Below are positions 42,949-50,531 of a stretch of DNA of 52,618 nt, piece by piece (positions within the stretch are counted from its first letter, which is position 1; every line of letters begins with the position of its first letter). Below the pieces are notes generated by a model. The model was given only the letters and a program-made list of their open reading frames with translations. It had not been told where the DNA came from and made no database searches. The stretch is from the NCBI GenBank assembly GCA_903928015.1, contig CAIYPF010000027.1:1-52618 (forward strand), in the 5' to 3' direction. A program made the position numbers and the translations under genes. The stretch comes from an uncultured Gammaproteobacteria bacterium (GTDB taxonomy: Bacteria > Pseudomonadota > Gammaproteobacteria > Pseudomonadales > UBA5518).

Positions 42949-43713
42949 TCAGGCGAGTGCGCTGGCGTAGAGCGCCAGCAGTTTGTCCCAGGCGTGCTCC
43001 GCATCGGCGTGCCCGTAGACGGGCTGGTCGCCGCGTGGCGGCATGTCGGGCACGCACCAGCCGTGCAAAGCAGTTGCGTACACCTCCACCTCGGCTTGCA
43101 GGCCTGCCGCGGCAAAGCTCTCGCGCAGGGCACCGGCGGCGTGTGCTTCGGAAGCGTTGTCATCGCTTGCCACGCCCACGTAGTAGCTGGCGCGCGTGCC
43201 CGGCACCAGCAGGTGCGGGCTGTCGGGCTTGTCGGTGACCAGGCCGCCACCGTGGAAGGAGGCCACTGCTCCCACGCGGTCCGGCGCGACGGCCGCCGTG
43301 ATGAAGCTCAGCCGCCCGCCCATGCAGTAGCCCTGCACGCCCAGCTTGCGCCCTGTGTCTACCTCCGGTTGCGCGTCGAGGCAGGCCACATAGGCTGCGG
43401 CGTCACGCTCGGCCACGCCCGGGGTGTAGAGCGTGCCGAGCAGCCCCATCAGGCGCTCGCGCATCTGCGGATCGCCGAAGCTGAAGGTGGCCGGATCGAA
43501 GAACGGCGCCGGGCCGTTGCGGTAATAGGAGTTCGGCACCAGCACCGTGTAGCCCGAGGCGGCGAGGCGCCGGGCCATGGCGCGCTTGGCGGGCCGGAGC
43601 CCGAGCGCGTCGGTCCAGAGCAGCACACCCGGGCAGGGGCCCGTGCCAGCACTGAGCAGCACCGCGTCGCAGTGGCCGTCGGGGGTGGTGACGACAAGGT
43701 CGCGTTCGATCAC
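42949..43713 (-). CDS. Dienelactone hydrolase-family protein
   Basis: A 254-residue alpha/beta hydrolase with a cysteine nucleophile: QGYCMGGRLSF (C130), VASDDN (D184/D185) and LHGWCVPD (H217), the Cys-Asp-His triad of dienelactone hydrolases. Relatives open lactones from ring-cleavage pathways or hydrolyse small esters. The GTG at 43713 follows GGGAGAGAAGAAC at good spacing. An ATG 21 bp upstream lacks such a site. Divergent from the LLM oxidoreductase gene. Confidence 0.92.
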   Translation of the reverse strand: MIERDLVVTTPDGHCDAVLLSAGTGPCPGVLLWTDALGLRPAKRAMARRLAASGYTVLVPNSYYRNGPAPFFDPATFSFGDPQMRERLMGLLGTLYTPGVAERDAAAYVACLDAQPEVDTGRKLGVQGYCMGGRLSFITAAVAPDRVGAVASFHGGGLVTDKPDSPHLLVPGTRASYYVGVASDDNASEAHAAGALRESFAAAGLQAEVEVYATALHGWCVPDMPPRGDQPVYGHADAEHAWDKLLALYASALA

Positions 43714-43768
43714 GTTCTTCTCTCCCGGTTGCATCTGGTTGCCATCTTCACGTTCGGGGCGGCGCAGG

Positions 43769-43774
43769 TATACT
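43769..43774 (+). promoter_or_regulatory. Candidate -10 element of the LLM oxidoreductase gene
   Basis: TATACT matches the -10 consensus at 5 of 6 positions, 29 bp before the ATG at 43804, in the 90-bp divergent gap. A possible -35 (TTCACG) 16 bp upstream is weak. Confidence 0.35.
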
Positions 43775-43803
43775 CCGGCAAAACCAGAAGATCCGGAGCC
43801 CCG

Positions 43804-44949
43804 ATGAAATTCTCGATCATCTACGAAGCACAGATGGTGGACACTTCTCCCGAGAGCGAGCAGCGCTGCTTCCTCGAGTGCGTGGAACAGTCGATTTACG
43901 CCGAGAAAATGGGCTTCGACACCGTCTGGGCGGTGGAGCATACCGCGCTCACCCAGTACGCGCACATGTCCGCGCCCGAGACCTTTCTCGCCTATCTCGC
44001 AGGGCGCACCACCACGCTCGGCATCGGTCACGGCGTGGTCTGCCTGCCGCCCGGCATGAACCACCCGGTCAAGGTGGCGGAGCGTATCGCAACGCTCGAT
44101 ATCCTCTCCGGCGGACGTGTGCACTTCGGCATGGGCAAGGGCGGTACGCAGCAGGAGGCAGGCACCTTCGGCTACGACCTGAACGAGCTGCAGCCGATGA
44201 TCGACGAGGCGATGTACCTGATCCCGAAGATTTTCGTCAACGAGGAGATCGAGCACGACGGCAAGTACATCAAGATCCCGCGCCGCCCGATCCACCCGAA
44301 GCCCAAGCAGCAGCCCCACCCGCCGCTCTACTACGCATGCACCCGCGAGCAGACACTGCAACTCGCCGGCTCGCGCGGCATCGGTGCACTGGTGCTCGGC
44401 TTCAGCGGGCCGGACGAGATCGCCCGCAAGAACGCGATCTACCGCGAGCATTTCCGTAACCGCAAGCCCGAGGACCAGGTCGGCTACCGCCCCACCGAGC
44501 ACCTCGCTGCACTCTGCGCGGCCACGGTGCTGGAGGATCGCGAAAAAGCCCGCCGCATCGGCCTGCGCGGGCAGCGCTTCTTCGCGGAGGCAATCGCCCA
44601 TTGGTACCAGGGTGGCCCCAAGCCCACCGTCGACGAGGAACTCACGGCCGAGGACCACGCCGAGGTGCTGGCCCGCGGCAAGGAGGCGGTGATCACCTAC
44701 CTGTCGGACGAGAAGATCACCGCCGGTGACGAGCACACCAGCAACTACACCGTGGCGCAGGATGCCTACGGAACGCCAGATGACTGCATCCGCTACTGCA
44801 CGCGACTGCAGCAGGCGGGCGCCGACGAGATCCTCTTCATGTTCCAGATGGGCGGCATTCCCCACGAGGCGATCATGGAGACCATCCGCAACATCGGCGA
44901 GAAGGTGATCCCGTACTTCCGCGAGCAGGAGTTGCGCAAGAGCGCCTGA
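43804..44949 (+). CDS. LLM-class flavin-dependent oxidoreductase
   Basis: A 381-residue bacterial luciferase-like monooxygenase. The N-terminal MKFSIIYEAQM, the middle MGFDTVWAVEHTAL...YAHMSAPETFLAYLAGRTTTLGIGHGVVCLPPGMNHPVKVAERIATLDILSGGRVHFGMGKGG region (seen in part at 55-120) and the end GADEILFMFQMGGIPHEAIMETI follow the family. It uses FMNH2 or F420 to oxidise an unidentified substrate; the F420 or FMN preference is not decidable. Divergent from the dienelactone hydrolase/SnoaL pair, with which it may form a small catabolic unit. Confidence 0.92.
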   Translation: MKFSIIYEAQMVDTSPESEQRCFLECVEQSIYAEKMGFDTVWAVEHTALTQYAHMSAPETFLAYLAGRTTTLGIGHGVVCLPPGMNHPVKVAERIATLDILSGGRVHFGMGKGGTQQEAGTFGYDLNELQPMIDEAMYLIPKIFVNEEIEHDGKYIKIPRRPIHPKPKQQPHPPLYYACTREQTLQLAGSRGIGALVLGFSGPDEIARKNAIYREHFRNRKPEDQVGYRPTEHLAALCAATVLEDREKARRIGLRGQRFFAEAIAHWYQGGPKPTVDEELTAEDHAEVLARGKEAVITYLSDEKITAGDEHTSNYTVAQDAYGTPDDCIRYCTRLQQAGADEILFMFQMGGIPHEAIMETIRNIGEKVIPYFREQELRKSA

Positions 44950-44953
44950 GGGC

Positions 44954-45922
44954 TCAGAAATCCAGGCTCCAACCCACGGCCAGCGTGCGCTCGGGCGCGA
45001 GTTGCGTGCCGTTCATGTCCTGGTAAAGCGGCACCTGCAGGTACGCGTACAGCGTTGATCCCGCGCGCAGGTTCCAGGTGAGGCCCGGGCTGATATCCAG
45101 CGTCGTCCCGCCCGATACGTCCGGCTCTGCTTGCGCTCCGGCGTCGCGCCCGCGGTGCAGCAGATTCAGTTGCAGCACGGTGCCCACGTGCGGACCCAGC
45201 GCGTGCGACCAGCCGGCTCCGGCGCTCAGTCGGCGCCCGGGCTCGAAGTCATCCACCTGCGAGAGCGCCTCTGCGATGCCGACCTGCGCAAACATCGCAT
45301 CGCGCAGCCCGAGCGCGTGCCGCACCGAGGCGCCGAACATGAAGTCCGTCGTGCCGGTTCCCGGCTGCAACGCACGCTCGGCGCGCACGCCATCCCCGTT
45401 CTTCGCGTTGCGGGAGCCACTGGGCAACTTGAATCCCGCGAACAGGGCGTAGACGGTGCTGCCGTTCTCCGGGGCGAAGCGGCGGCGCAGCAGCAACTGG
45501 GCGTCCCCCAGACCATCGAAATTCCAGCGTTCCGCGTCCAATGGTTCGCCGCTTGCCTCGTCCTGCAGTATGTGGGCGTGTTCGCGCTGCAGCAGCGGGA
45601 GCCGCAATTGCACCGACCAATCGGCGTCGAGCCCGTAGTCGAACGCGGCCATCAGTGCGCGCTGCCGCGTGTGTTGTTCGAGCGCTTCCTCGCCCGCGGT
45701 GTCCTCCGGCGTTGCCTTGCCGGTCCCGCTGCGAAGCCGGTCCTGTGCGATGTTCTCGTAACGCAGGTCGATGCTCAGGCCGCTGCGCCCGGTGCCGCTG
45801 TCCAGCGTGTAGCGGTCACTCATCAATGTGCAGGCAGAGGCGCCGCAGGATGCCTCGGCCGTGTGGATGCCCGTGAAGAGCGTTGCAAATGTCAGTGCAA
45901 GCGCCTTGTTTCGCGTATTCAT
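44954..45922 (-). CDS. Outer-membrane beta-barrel-like protein
   Basis: A 322-residue protein with a signal peptide (residues 1-25, cleavage near AEA-SC). The mature start SCGASACTL has two cysteines. The remainder alternates hydrophobic and polar residues, with strands such as LSIDLRYENI, DWSVQLRLPLL, STVYALFAGFKLPSG, TDFMFGASVRHALG and RTLAVGWSLDF, ending in phenylalanine, as expected for an outer-membrane barrel of the phenol-degradation meta-pathway/transporter type. It is 81 bp downstream of the DUF2946-like gene on the same strand. Metal-related function is possible but not shown. Confidence 0.72.
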   Translation of the reverse strand: MNTRNKALALTFATLFTGIHTAEASCGASACTLMSDRYTLDSGTGRSGLSIDLRYENIAQDRLRSGTGKATPEDTAGEEALEQHTRQRALMAAFDYGLDADWSVQLRLPLLQREHAHILQDEASGEPLDAERWNFDGLGDAQLLLRRRFAPENGSTVYALFAGFKLPSGSRNAKNGDGVRAERALQPGTGTTDFMFGASVRHALGLRDAMFAQVGIAEALSQVDDFEPGRRLSAGAGWSHALGPHVGTVLQLNLLHRGRDAGAQAEPDVSGGTTLDISPGLTWNLRAGSTLYAYLQVPLYQDMNGTQLAPERTLAVGWSLDF

Positions 45923-46003
45923 GGTCCGTATTCCTCGAGTCGTGTGTGCGCAATGGCACGCAGGCTGTGGCTGCGTGCGCCAGGTCATGTGCTACGAGAG
46001 GAA

Positions 46004-46363
46004 TCAGGCAGGTGGGGCGCGGGTAAGGCGGGAGCCGGGCGGGACGGGGGTCTGGAAGGGGGCCGGCTGAGTGGCTGGCCGGGCCATCCCGGGGCTGAAG
46101 TCTTCGGCAGCCTGCAAGGCGATCGTCGGTACAGCGCCAACGCCTGCGCTGGCTGCGAAGGGGCATATCAGGGTGTCATGATCGTCCGGGGATGAGCCGT
46201 GATCCGCAGCGCCTGCTTGCAGCAGGACGAGGCCGTCCGCGGTGCAGAATGCGAGTGGAGCGCCTGCCCCGGAGTCGGGCATCCAGCCGGCCGGAATAGC
46301 GGCACGCAGCAGCATCGCGACCAGCGCGAGCAGTGCGGCGTTCTGGCGCAACTGGCGGTGCAT
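46004..46363 (-). CDS. DUF2946-like small membrane/periplasmic protein
   Basis: A 119-residue protein with an N-terminal hydrophobic helix (about residues 8-26) and the family traits AMLLRAAIPAGWMP and CPFAAS, plus H-rich patch DHGSSPDDHDTLIC. DUF2946 proteins in proteobacteria often accompany copper genes, which is background rather than evidence here. The C-terminus is proline-rich. It lies upstream of the barrel-like gene and downstream of the Anbu cluster, all on the minus strand. Confidence 0.7.
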   Translation of the reverse strand: MHRQLRQNAALLALVAMLLRAAIPAGWMPDSGAGAPLAFCTADGLVLLQAGAADHGSSPDDHDTLICPFAASAGVGAVPTIALQAAEDFSPGMARPATQPAPFQTPVPPGSRLTRAPPA

Positions 46364-46409
46364 CAGCGGTTTCCCGGCGCGGGCGTAAGCGACGCGGGAT
46401 TGTATCGCC

Positions 46410-47147
46410 TCAGGGCGCTTCGATGTCGATGTCGGGCAGGCTGTCGAAGAGCTGGTGCAGGCCCGCCGACCAGGCGTTGCGCAGGTCCCGCAGGTAGGGG
46501 TGCTCTCCGCCGAAGCGGTAAGGCTCGTGCGGTCCGAAATCCCCGGCGCGGTGCACCAGCAGGTCGATGGGCAGACCGACGGAGATGTTCGACTTGATGG
46601 TCGAGTCGAAGGACACCAGCGTGCACTTCACGGCCTGCGCGAGCGGCGTGCCGGCACGGATGATGCGATCGAGAATGGGCTTGCCGTATTTGATCTCGCC
46701 GATCTGGAAATAGGGCGTGTCGGCGGTGGCTTCGATGAAGTTTCCCTGGGCGTAGACGTTGAAGAGCCGCGGTGCCTCGCCACGCACTTGCCCGCCCACG
46801 ATCAGGCTGCAATTGAAATCCACCGCTGCGCCCTGCGCCTGCTGGCCGGAGTCGCGCGCGATCACCTCCCGCACCGTCTGGCCCACGCGCGTCACGATGT
46901 CATACAGGCTGGGCAGCGCGAGGATGTGCTCCTCGTGGTCCTGGCGTATGTCCTTGTGCAACTGGCTGATCACCGACTGCGTGGTGGCCAGGTTGCCTGC
47001 GCTGACGATCACCACGCGACGGTCGTGTCCGTCCTGGAAGATGTGCATCTTGCGGAACGTGGAGATGTGATCGACGCCCGCGTTGGTCCGCGAGTCCGAG
47101 GCAAACAGCAGGCCTTCCTGCAGCAGCATGCCAACGCAGTAGGTCAT
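46410..47147 (-). CDS. Anbu proteasome-like peptidase
   Basis: A 245-residue Ntn-hydrolase of the Anbu (ancestral beta-subunit) type. The sequence MTYCVGMLLQEGLLFASDSRTNAGVDHISTF starts with Met-Thr, so T2 becomes the N-terminal nucleophile after Met removal, with D18 and K33 in the usual places of the proteasome triad. Other blocks are VIVSAGNLATTQSV, FNCSLIVGGQ, FQIGEIKYGKPILDR and LVSFDSTIKSNISVGLPIDLLV. Anbu forms open ring-like assemblies of unresolved function. It is the fourth gene of its classic cluster, 42 bp after the transglutaminase gene. Confidence 0.95.
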   Translation of the reverse strand: MTYCVGMLLQEGLLFASDSRTNAGVDHISTFRKMHIFQDGHDRRVVIVSAGNLATTQSVISQLHKDIRQDHEEHILALPSLYDIVTRVGQTVREVIARDSGQQAQGAAVDFNCSLIVGGQVRGEAPRLFNVYAQGNFIEATADTPYFQIGEIKYGKPILDRIIRAGTPLAQAVKCTLVSFDSTIKSNISVGLPIDLLVHRAGDFGPHEPYRFGGEHPYLRDLRNAWSAGLHQLFDSLPDIDIEAP

Positions 47148-47189
47148 TGGTGACGGAACTCCCGGTTCAGGAAGGAACGCATTCTAGGC

Positions 47190-47984
47190 TCACTGGTCCG
47201 CGAGACGCACGAGCGCGCGCGCTTCCATCTGCTCGCCTCCCCCGCCGCTGCGCACCCCGCGCACGGGGCAGGCATCCAGATAGTCCAGACCCACCGCGAG
47301 CTTGAGATGCTGCCCATCCGCAGCCACGCCGTTCGCCACGTCGAGGCCGCTCCAGTGAGTGCCCGTCCAGATCTCGGCCCAGGCGTGGCTCGCCACGTGA
47401 CCCTCGCGGTCGGTGAGCAGATAGCCGCTGGCGTAGCGCGCCGGGATGCCGAGTTCGCGCAGGCAGCCGAGGATGACGTGCGTGAAGTCCTGGCACACGC
47501 CCTGGCCGGCGGCGAAGGCCTCGGCTGCAGTGGTGCAGGTGTCGGTTGAGCCGGTGAGGAAGGCCATGCGCTCGCGCAGTCGCTCCATCAGGCGCCAGGC
47601 TCTTTCCGCGTTCGGCAGGCTGGCCTCGGCGGCGGTTTCGTCCCGGGCAAAGGCGCGCATCGCGGCATCCGCATCGGCAAGCGCGCTCGGTCGCAGGAAA
47701 ATCATGGGCGGGAGCCCGTCGGCCTCCTCGAGCGGCGTGTCATCGACCTCGACCACGCCCTCGACCTCGATCAGCAGTTCGCGGTGCGGCAGTTCTGCCG
47801 TCAGCACATGCAGCACATTGCCGTAGGGATCGGTGGATCGCGTCGCGGGCACCGGCACCCTCAGCTCCCAGCGGATCACGCGCTGGCGCGAGGAATCCCG
47901 CGGCGTGAGGCGCAGGTACTGCGTGCTGCGCGCCACCTCGCTCTCGTAGCGGTAGACCGTGCTGTGGTGGACGTGCAGGCGCAT
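47190..47984 (-). CDS. Transglutaminase-like protein of the Anbu cluster
   Basis: A 264-residue protein with the N-terminal domain (HHSTVYRYESEVARSTQYLRLTPRD) found in bacterial transglutaminase-like proteins. The catalytic triad is C164 (GQGVCQDFTHV), H200 (ASHAWAEIW) and D215 (GLDVANG). It is a cytosolic papain-fold enzyme that could hydrolyse or form amide bonds. It is 9 bp downstream of the alpha-E gene and belongs to the four-gene Anbu cluster, for which a peptide synthesis or tagging role has been predicted in the literature. Confidence 0.95.
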   Translation of the reverse strand: MRLHVHHSTVYRYESEVARSTQYLRLTPRDSSRQRVIRWELRVPVPATRSTDPYGNVLHVLTAELPHRELLIEVEGVVEVDDTPLEEADGLPPMIFLRPSALADADAAMRAFARDETAAEASLPNAERAWRLMERLRERMAFLTGSTDTCTTAAEAFAAGQGVCQDFTHVILGCLRELGIPARYASGYLLTDREGHVASHAWAEIWTGTHWSGLDVANGVAADGQHLKLAVGLDYLDACPVRGVRSGGGGEQMEARALVRLADQ

Positions 47985-47993
47985 GGCGTTGCC

Positions 47994-48917
47994 TCAGGCG
48001 GACTCGAGATATTCCTCGCGGATTCCCGAGCCGATGCGGTCGATCGTGCCCAGGAAATCCGAGAGAAAACGGTCGAGTCCCGCCGTGCGCAGTTCGGCGA
48101 GTGAGCCGAACTCCAGTTGCGTGAGCAGGGTGCGTGCGATGCCCTTGGCGCGGCGCCCCTGGGGGCCACCGATGTGCGAGAGCGTGTTGTTGATTTCCTC
48201 GAGGCAGGATCGCAGCGAGCGTGGTGTGTCGGATCGCAGGATCAGGAGTTCGGCCACGGTGTCGGCATCGATGCGGCCGAGGTAGGCGTCCTGGTGGGAT
48301 TCCAGCGCGCCGAGCGCCTGCAGCAGCGCGCTCCAGTGGTAGTAGTCGCGCAGCGTGGAGCCTTCTTCGGCGGCGTCCAGTTGCTTCACCTCGAGCATGC
48401 GCGCACTGTTGTCGGCGCGTTCGAGGAAGGTGCCGAGGCGCAGGAAGTGGAACGCGTCCCCGCGCGCCAGCGTGCCCACCGTGGCGCCGCGCCACAGGTG
48501 CGAGCGCTCCTTCACCCAGTCGCAAAAGGGTTTGAGTGCGGGGTGACGACCCGAGCGCATGCGGTTCAGTTCCAGCCAGGTGGCGTTCAGCGTTTCCCAC
48601 ATCTCGGTGGTGATCCGCCCGCGCACGGCGTGCGCGTTTTCCCGTGCCACGCGCAGGCAGCTGTAGATGCTGGCGGGGTGCGTGCTGTCCCAGGCGAGGT
48701 ACTGGTAGAGCGCGGCAACGGTGAGTCTTGCGTGCTGCTCGCGGAAGGCGCCCAGCGTGCCCGTGACACGCAAGGGTGCGGCGAGTTCCTGCTCTGCCGA
48801 GCGGCCCGCGGGCATCATCGCCATCGAGTGGGCGACATCCAGCATCCGCGCCGTGTTTTCCGCGCGCTCCAGATAGCGCGAGAGCCAGAAGAGATCCGCT
48901 GCAGTGCGGCTCAGCAT
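47994..48917 (-). CDS. Alpha-E domain protein of the Anbu cluster
   Basis: A 307-residue all-helical alpha-E protein: MLSRTAADLFWLSRYLERAENTARMLDV, then repeated helices such as REQHARLTVAALYQYLAWDS, SCLRVARENAHAVRGRITTEMWETLN and FHFLRLGTFLERADNSARML. It regularly partners circularly permuted ATP-grasp enzymes, and its role is unknown. The ATG at 48917 overlaps the stop of the ATP-grasp gene by 7 bases, so the two are translationally coupled. The open frame upstream to 50456 is antiparallel shadow of the ATP-grasp gene in another frame. Confidence 0.95.
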   Translation of the reverse strand: MLSRTAADLFWLSRYLERAENTARMLDVAHSMAMMPAGRSAEQELAAPLRVTGTLGAFREQHARLTVAALYQYLAWDSTHPASIYSCLRVARENAHAVRGRITTEMWETLNATWLELNRMRSGRHPALKPFCDWVKERSHLWRGATVGTLARGDAFHFLRLGTFLERADNSARMLEVKQLDAAEEGSTLRDYYHWSALLQALGALESHQDAYLGRIDADTVAELLILRSDTPRSLRSCLEEINNTLSHIGGPQGRRAKGIARTLLTQLEFGSLAELRTAGLDRFLSDFLGTIDRIGSGIREEYLESA

Positions 48918-50365
48918 GTCCCGTCCTCCGCGCGCGGGTCTTCGGCGAGTACCCAGGTGTCCTTGGTGCCGCCGCCCTGCGAGGAATTCACCACCAGAGA
49001 ACCGCGTTTCAGTGCCACGCGCGTGAGTCCGCCCGGCACGATGCGCGTGGTGGAACCCGAGAGCACGAAGGGCCGCAGATCGATGTGCCGTGGCGCGATG
49101 CCTTCCTCGACCAGCGTGGGGCAGGTCGAGAGCGAGAGCGTGGGCTGCGCGATGTAGTTGTGCGGGTCGCGGCGTATGCGGCCGCGGAACTCCGCGATTT
49201 CCTCGCCGCTCGCGGCAGGGCCCACCAGCATCCCGTAGCCGCCGGCGCCGTGCACTTCCTTCACCACCAGTTCCCCGAGGTGTTCCTCGACATAGGCGAG
49301 GTCTTCGGGGCGGCGCAGGCACCACGTGGGGACGTTGCGCAGGATCGGCTCCTCGCCGAGATAGAAACGCACCATCTCGGGCACATAGGGGTACATGGAC
49401 TTGTCGTCGGCCACGCCGGTGCCGATGGCGTTCGCCAGCACCACGTTGCCGGCGCGGTACACCGAGAGCAGCCCCGGCACGCCCAGCATGGAATCGGCGC
49501 GGAAGGCGAGTGGGTCGAGGAAGGCGTCGTCGATGCGGCGGTAGATCACATCGACCCGGCGCGGGCCGCTGGTGGTGCGCATGTGGACGAAGCCGCCGCG
49601 CACGAAGAGATCCTGCCCCTCGACCAGCGTCACACCCATCTGCCTTGCGAGGAAGGCGTGCTCGAAGTACGCGCTGTTGAAGCGCCCTGGCGTGAGCACC
49701 ACCACGTTCGGATCGTCCACCGCCGAGGCCTCGCGCAGCGTGCGCAGCAGCAGGTTCGGGTAGTGCTCCACCGGCGCCACGCGGTGCTCGGCGAAGAGTT
49801 CCGGGAAGAGCCGCATCATCATGCGGCGGTTCTCGAGCATGTAGGACACGCCCGAGGGCACGCGGAGGTTGTCCTCCAGCACGTAGTAGTTGCCGTCGGA
49901 ATGCCGCACCAGATCGATGCCCGCGATGTGTGCATAGATGCTGCGGGGCAGGGCAAGCCCGTGCATCGCCACCTGGTACTGGGCGTTGCGCAGCACCAGA
50001 TCCGCGGGCACCAGGCCCGCCTGCAGGATGCGCTGCTCGCCGTAGATGTCGCCGAGGAAGGCATTGAGCGCCGCCACGCGCTGGCGCAGTCCGCGCTCGA
50101 GTGTTTCCCACTCCCCGGCGGGGATGATGCGGGGCACGAAGTCGAAGGGGATCAGACGCTCCGCGCCATCGTCCTCGCCGTTCAAAGCGAAGGTGATGCC
50201 CACGCGCTGGAACAGGAGTTCGGCCTCGCTGCGCTTGGCGCGCAGTTCCTGCTCGGCCACGCGCGACAGCCAGGCGTGGTAACTCCGGTATGCGGGCCGG
50301 GGCGTGTCGGCATCGACGAGCATTTCGTCGGGGATGCCGGGGTGCGGGGGCTGGACGTTGCTCAT
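48911..50365 (-). CDS. Circularly permuted ATP-grasp type 2 protein
   Basis: A 484-residue protein with the arrangement of circularly permuted ATP-grasp ligases. It contains YHAWLSRVAEQELRAKRSEAELLFQRVGITF, LIPFDFVPRIIPAGEWETLERGL, YVLEDNLRVPSGVSYMLENR, VVVLTPGRFNSAYFEHAFLARQMGV, VVKEVHGAGGYGMLVGP and VNSSQGGGTKDTWVL. Related ligases join a carboxylate to an amine using ATP. The ATG at 50365 is preceded by CAGGAATACCCGC. An upstream GTG at 50410 would add 15 residues. It is the first gene of the Anbu cluster. Confidence 0.95.
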   Translation of the reverse strand: MSNVQPPHPGIPDEMLVDADTPRPAYRSYHAWLSRVAEQELRAKRSEAELLFQRVGITFALNGEDDGAERLIPFDFVPRIIPAGEWETLERGLRQRVAALNAFLGDIYGEQRILQAGLVPADLVLRNAQYQVAMHGLALPRSIYAHIAGIDLVRHSDGNYYVLEDNLRVPSGVSYMLENRRMMMRLFPELFAEHRVAPVEHYPNLLLRTLREASAVDDPNVVVLTPGRFNSAYFEHAFLARQMGVTLVEGQDLFVRGGFVHMRTTSGPRRVDVIYRRIDDAFLDPLAFRADSMLGVPGLLSVYRAGNVVLANAIGTGVADDKSMYPYVPEMVRFYLGEEPILRNVPTWCLRRPEDLAYVEEHLGELVVKEVHGAGGYGMLVGPAASGEEIAEFRGRIRRDPHNYIAQPTLSLSTCPTLVEEGIAPRHIDLRPFVLSGSTTRIVPGGLTRVALKRGSLVVNSSQGGGTKDTWVLAEDPRAEDGTC

Positions 50366-50456
50366 GCGGGTATTCCTGATCCCGCAGTTGTTCAGCAATG
50401 CCTGTGCCACGTCCCAGTCGTGTCTGGAGTGCGTTATGAGCGCAAATCTGCTGCAA

Positions 50457-50489
50457 AGCAGTGCACGGCCAGTCCGGCCGTGCGCTGCT
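50457..50489 (-). terminator. Terminator-like hairpin after the hydroxylase gene
   Basis: A 14-bp stem (AGCAGTGCACGGCC at 50457-50470 and GGCCGTGCGCTGCT at 50476-50489) with one G-T pair and an AGTCC loop lies 43 bp after the HpaB-like stop. The minus-strand tail TTGCAGCAG is not U-rich. It separates the HpaB-PhyH transcript from the Anbu cluster. The rest of this 166-bp gap must hold the cluster promoter, but no clear hexamers were found. Confidence 0.55.
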
Positions 50490-50531
50490 CCTGAGCCAAG
50501 GTGGTGCAGCCGGCGCGCGGGGCGCCGCGGG

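Noticed and set aside
48918-50456. 820-codon extension of the alpha-E frame
   Set aside because: It overlaps the ATP-grasp gene in another frame of the same strand; the alpha-E domain starts at 48917 with its conserved MLSRTAADLFWLSRY.
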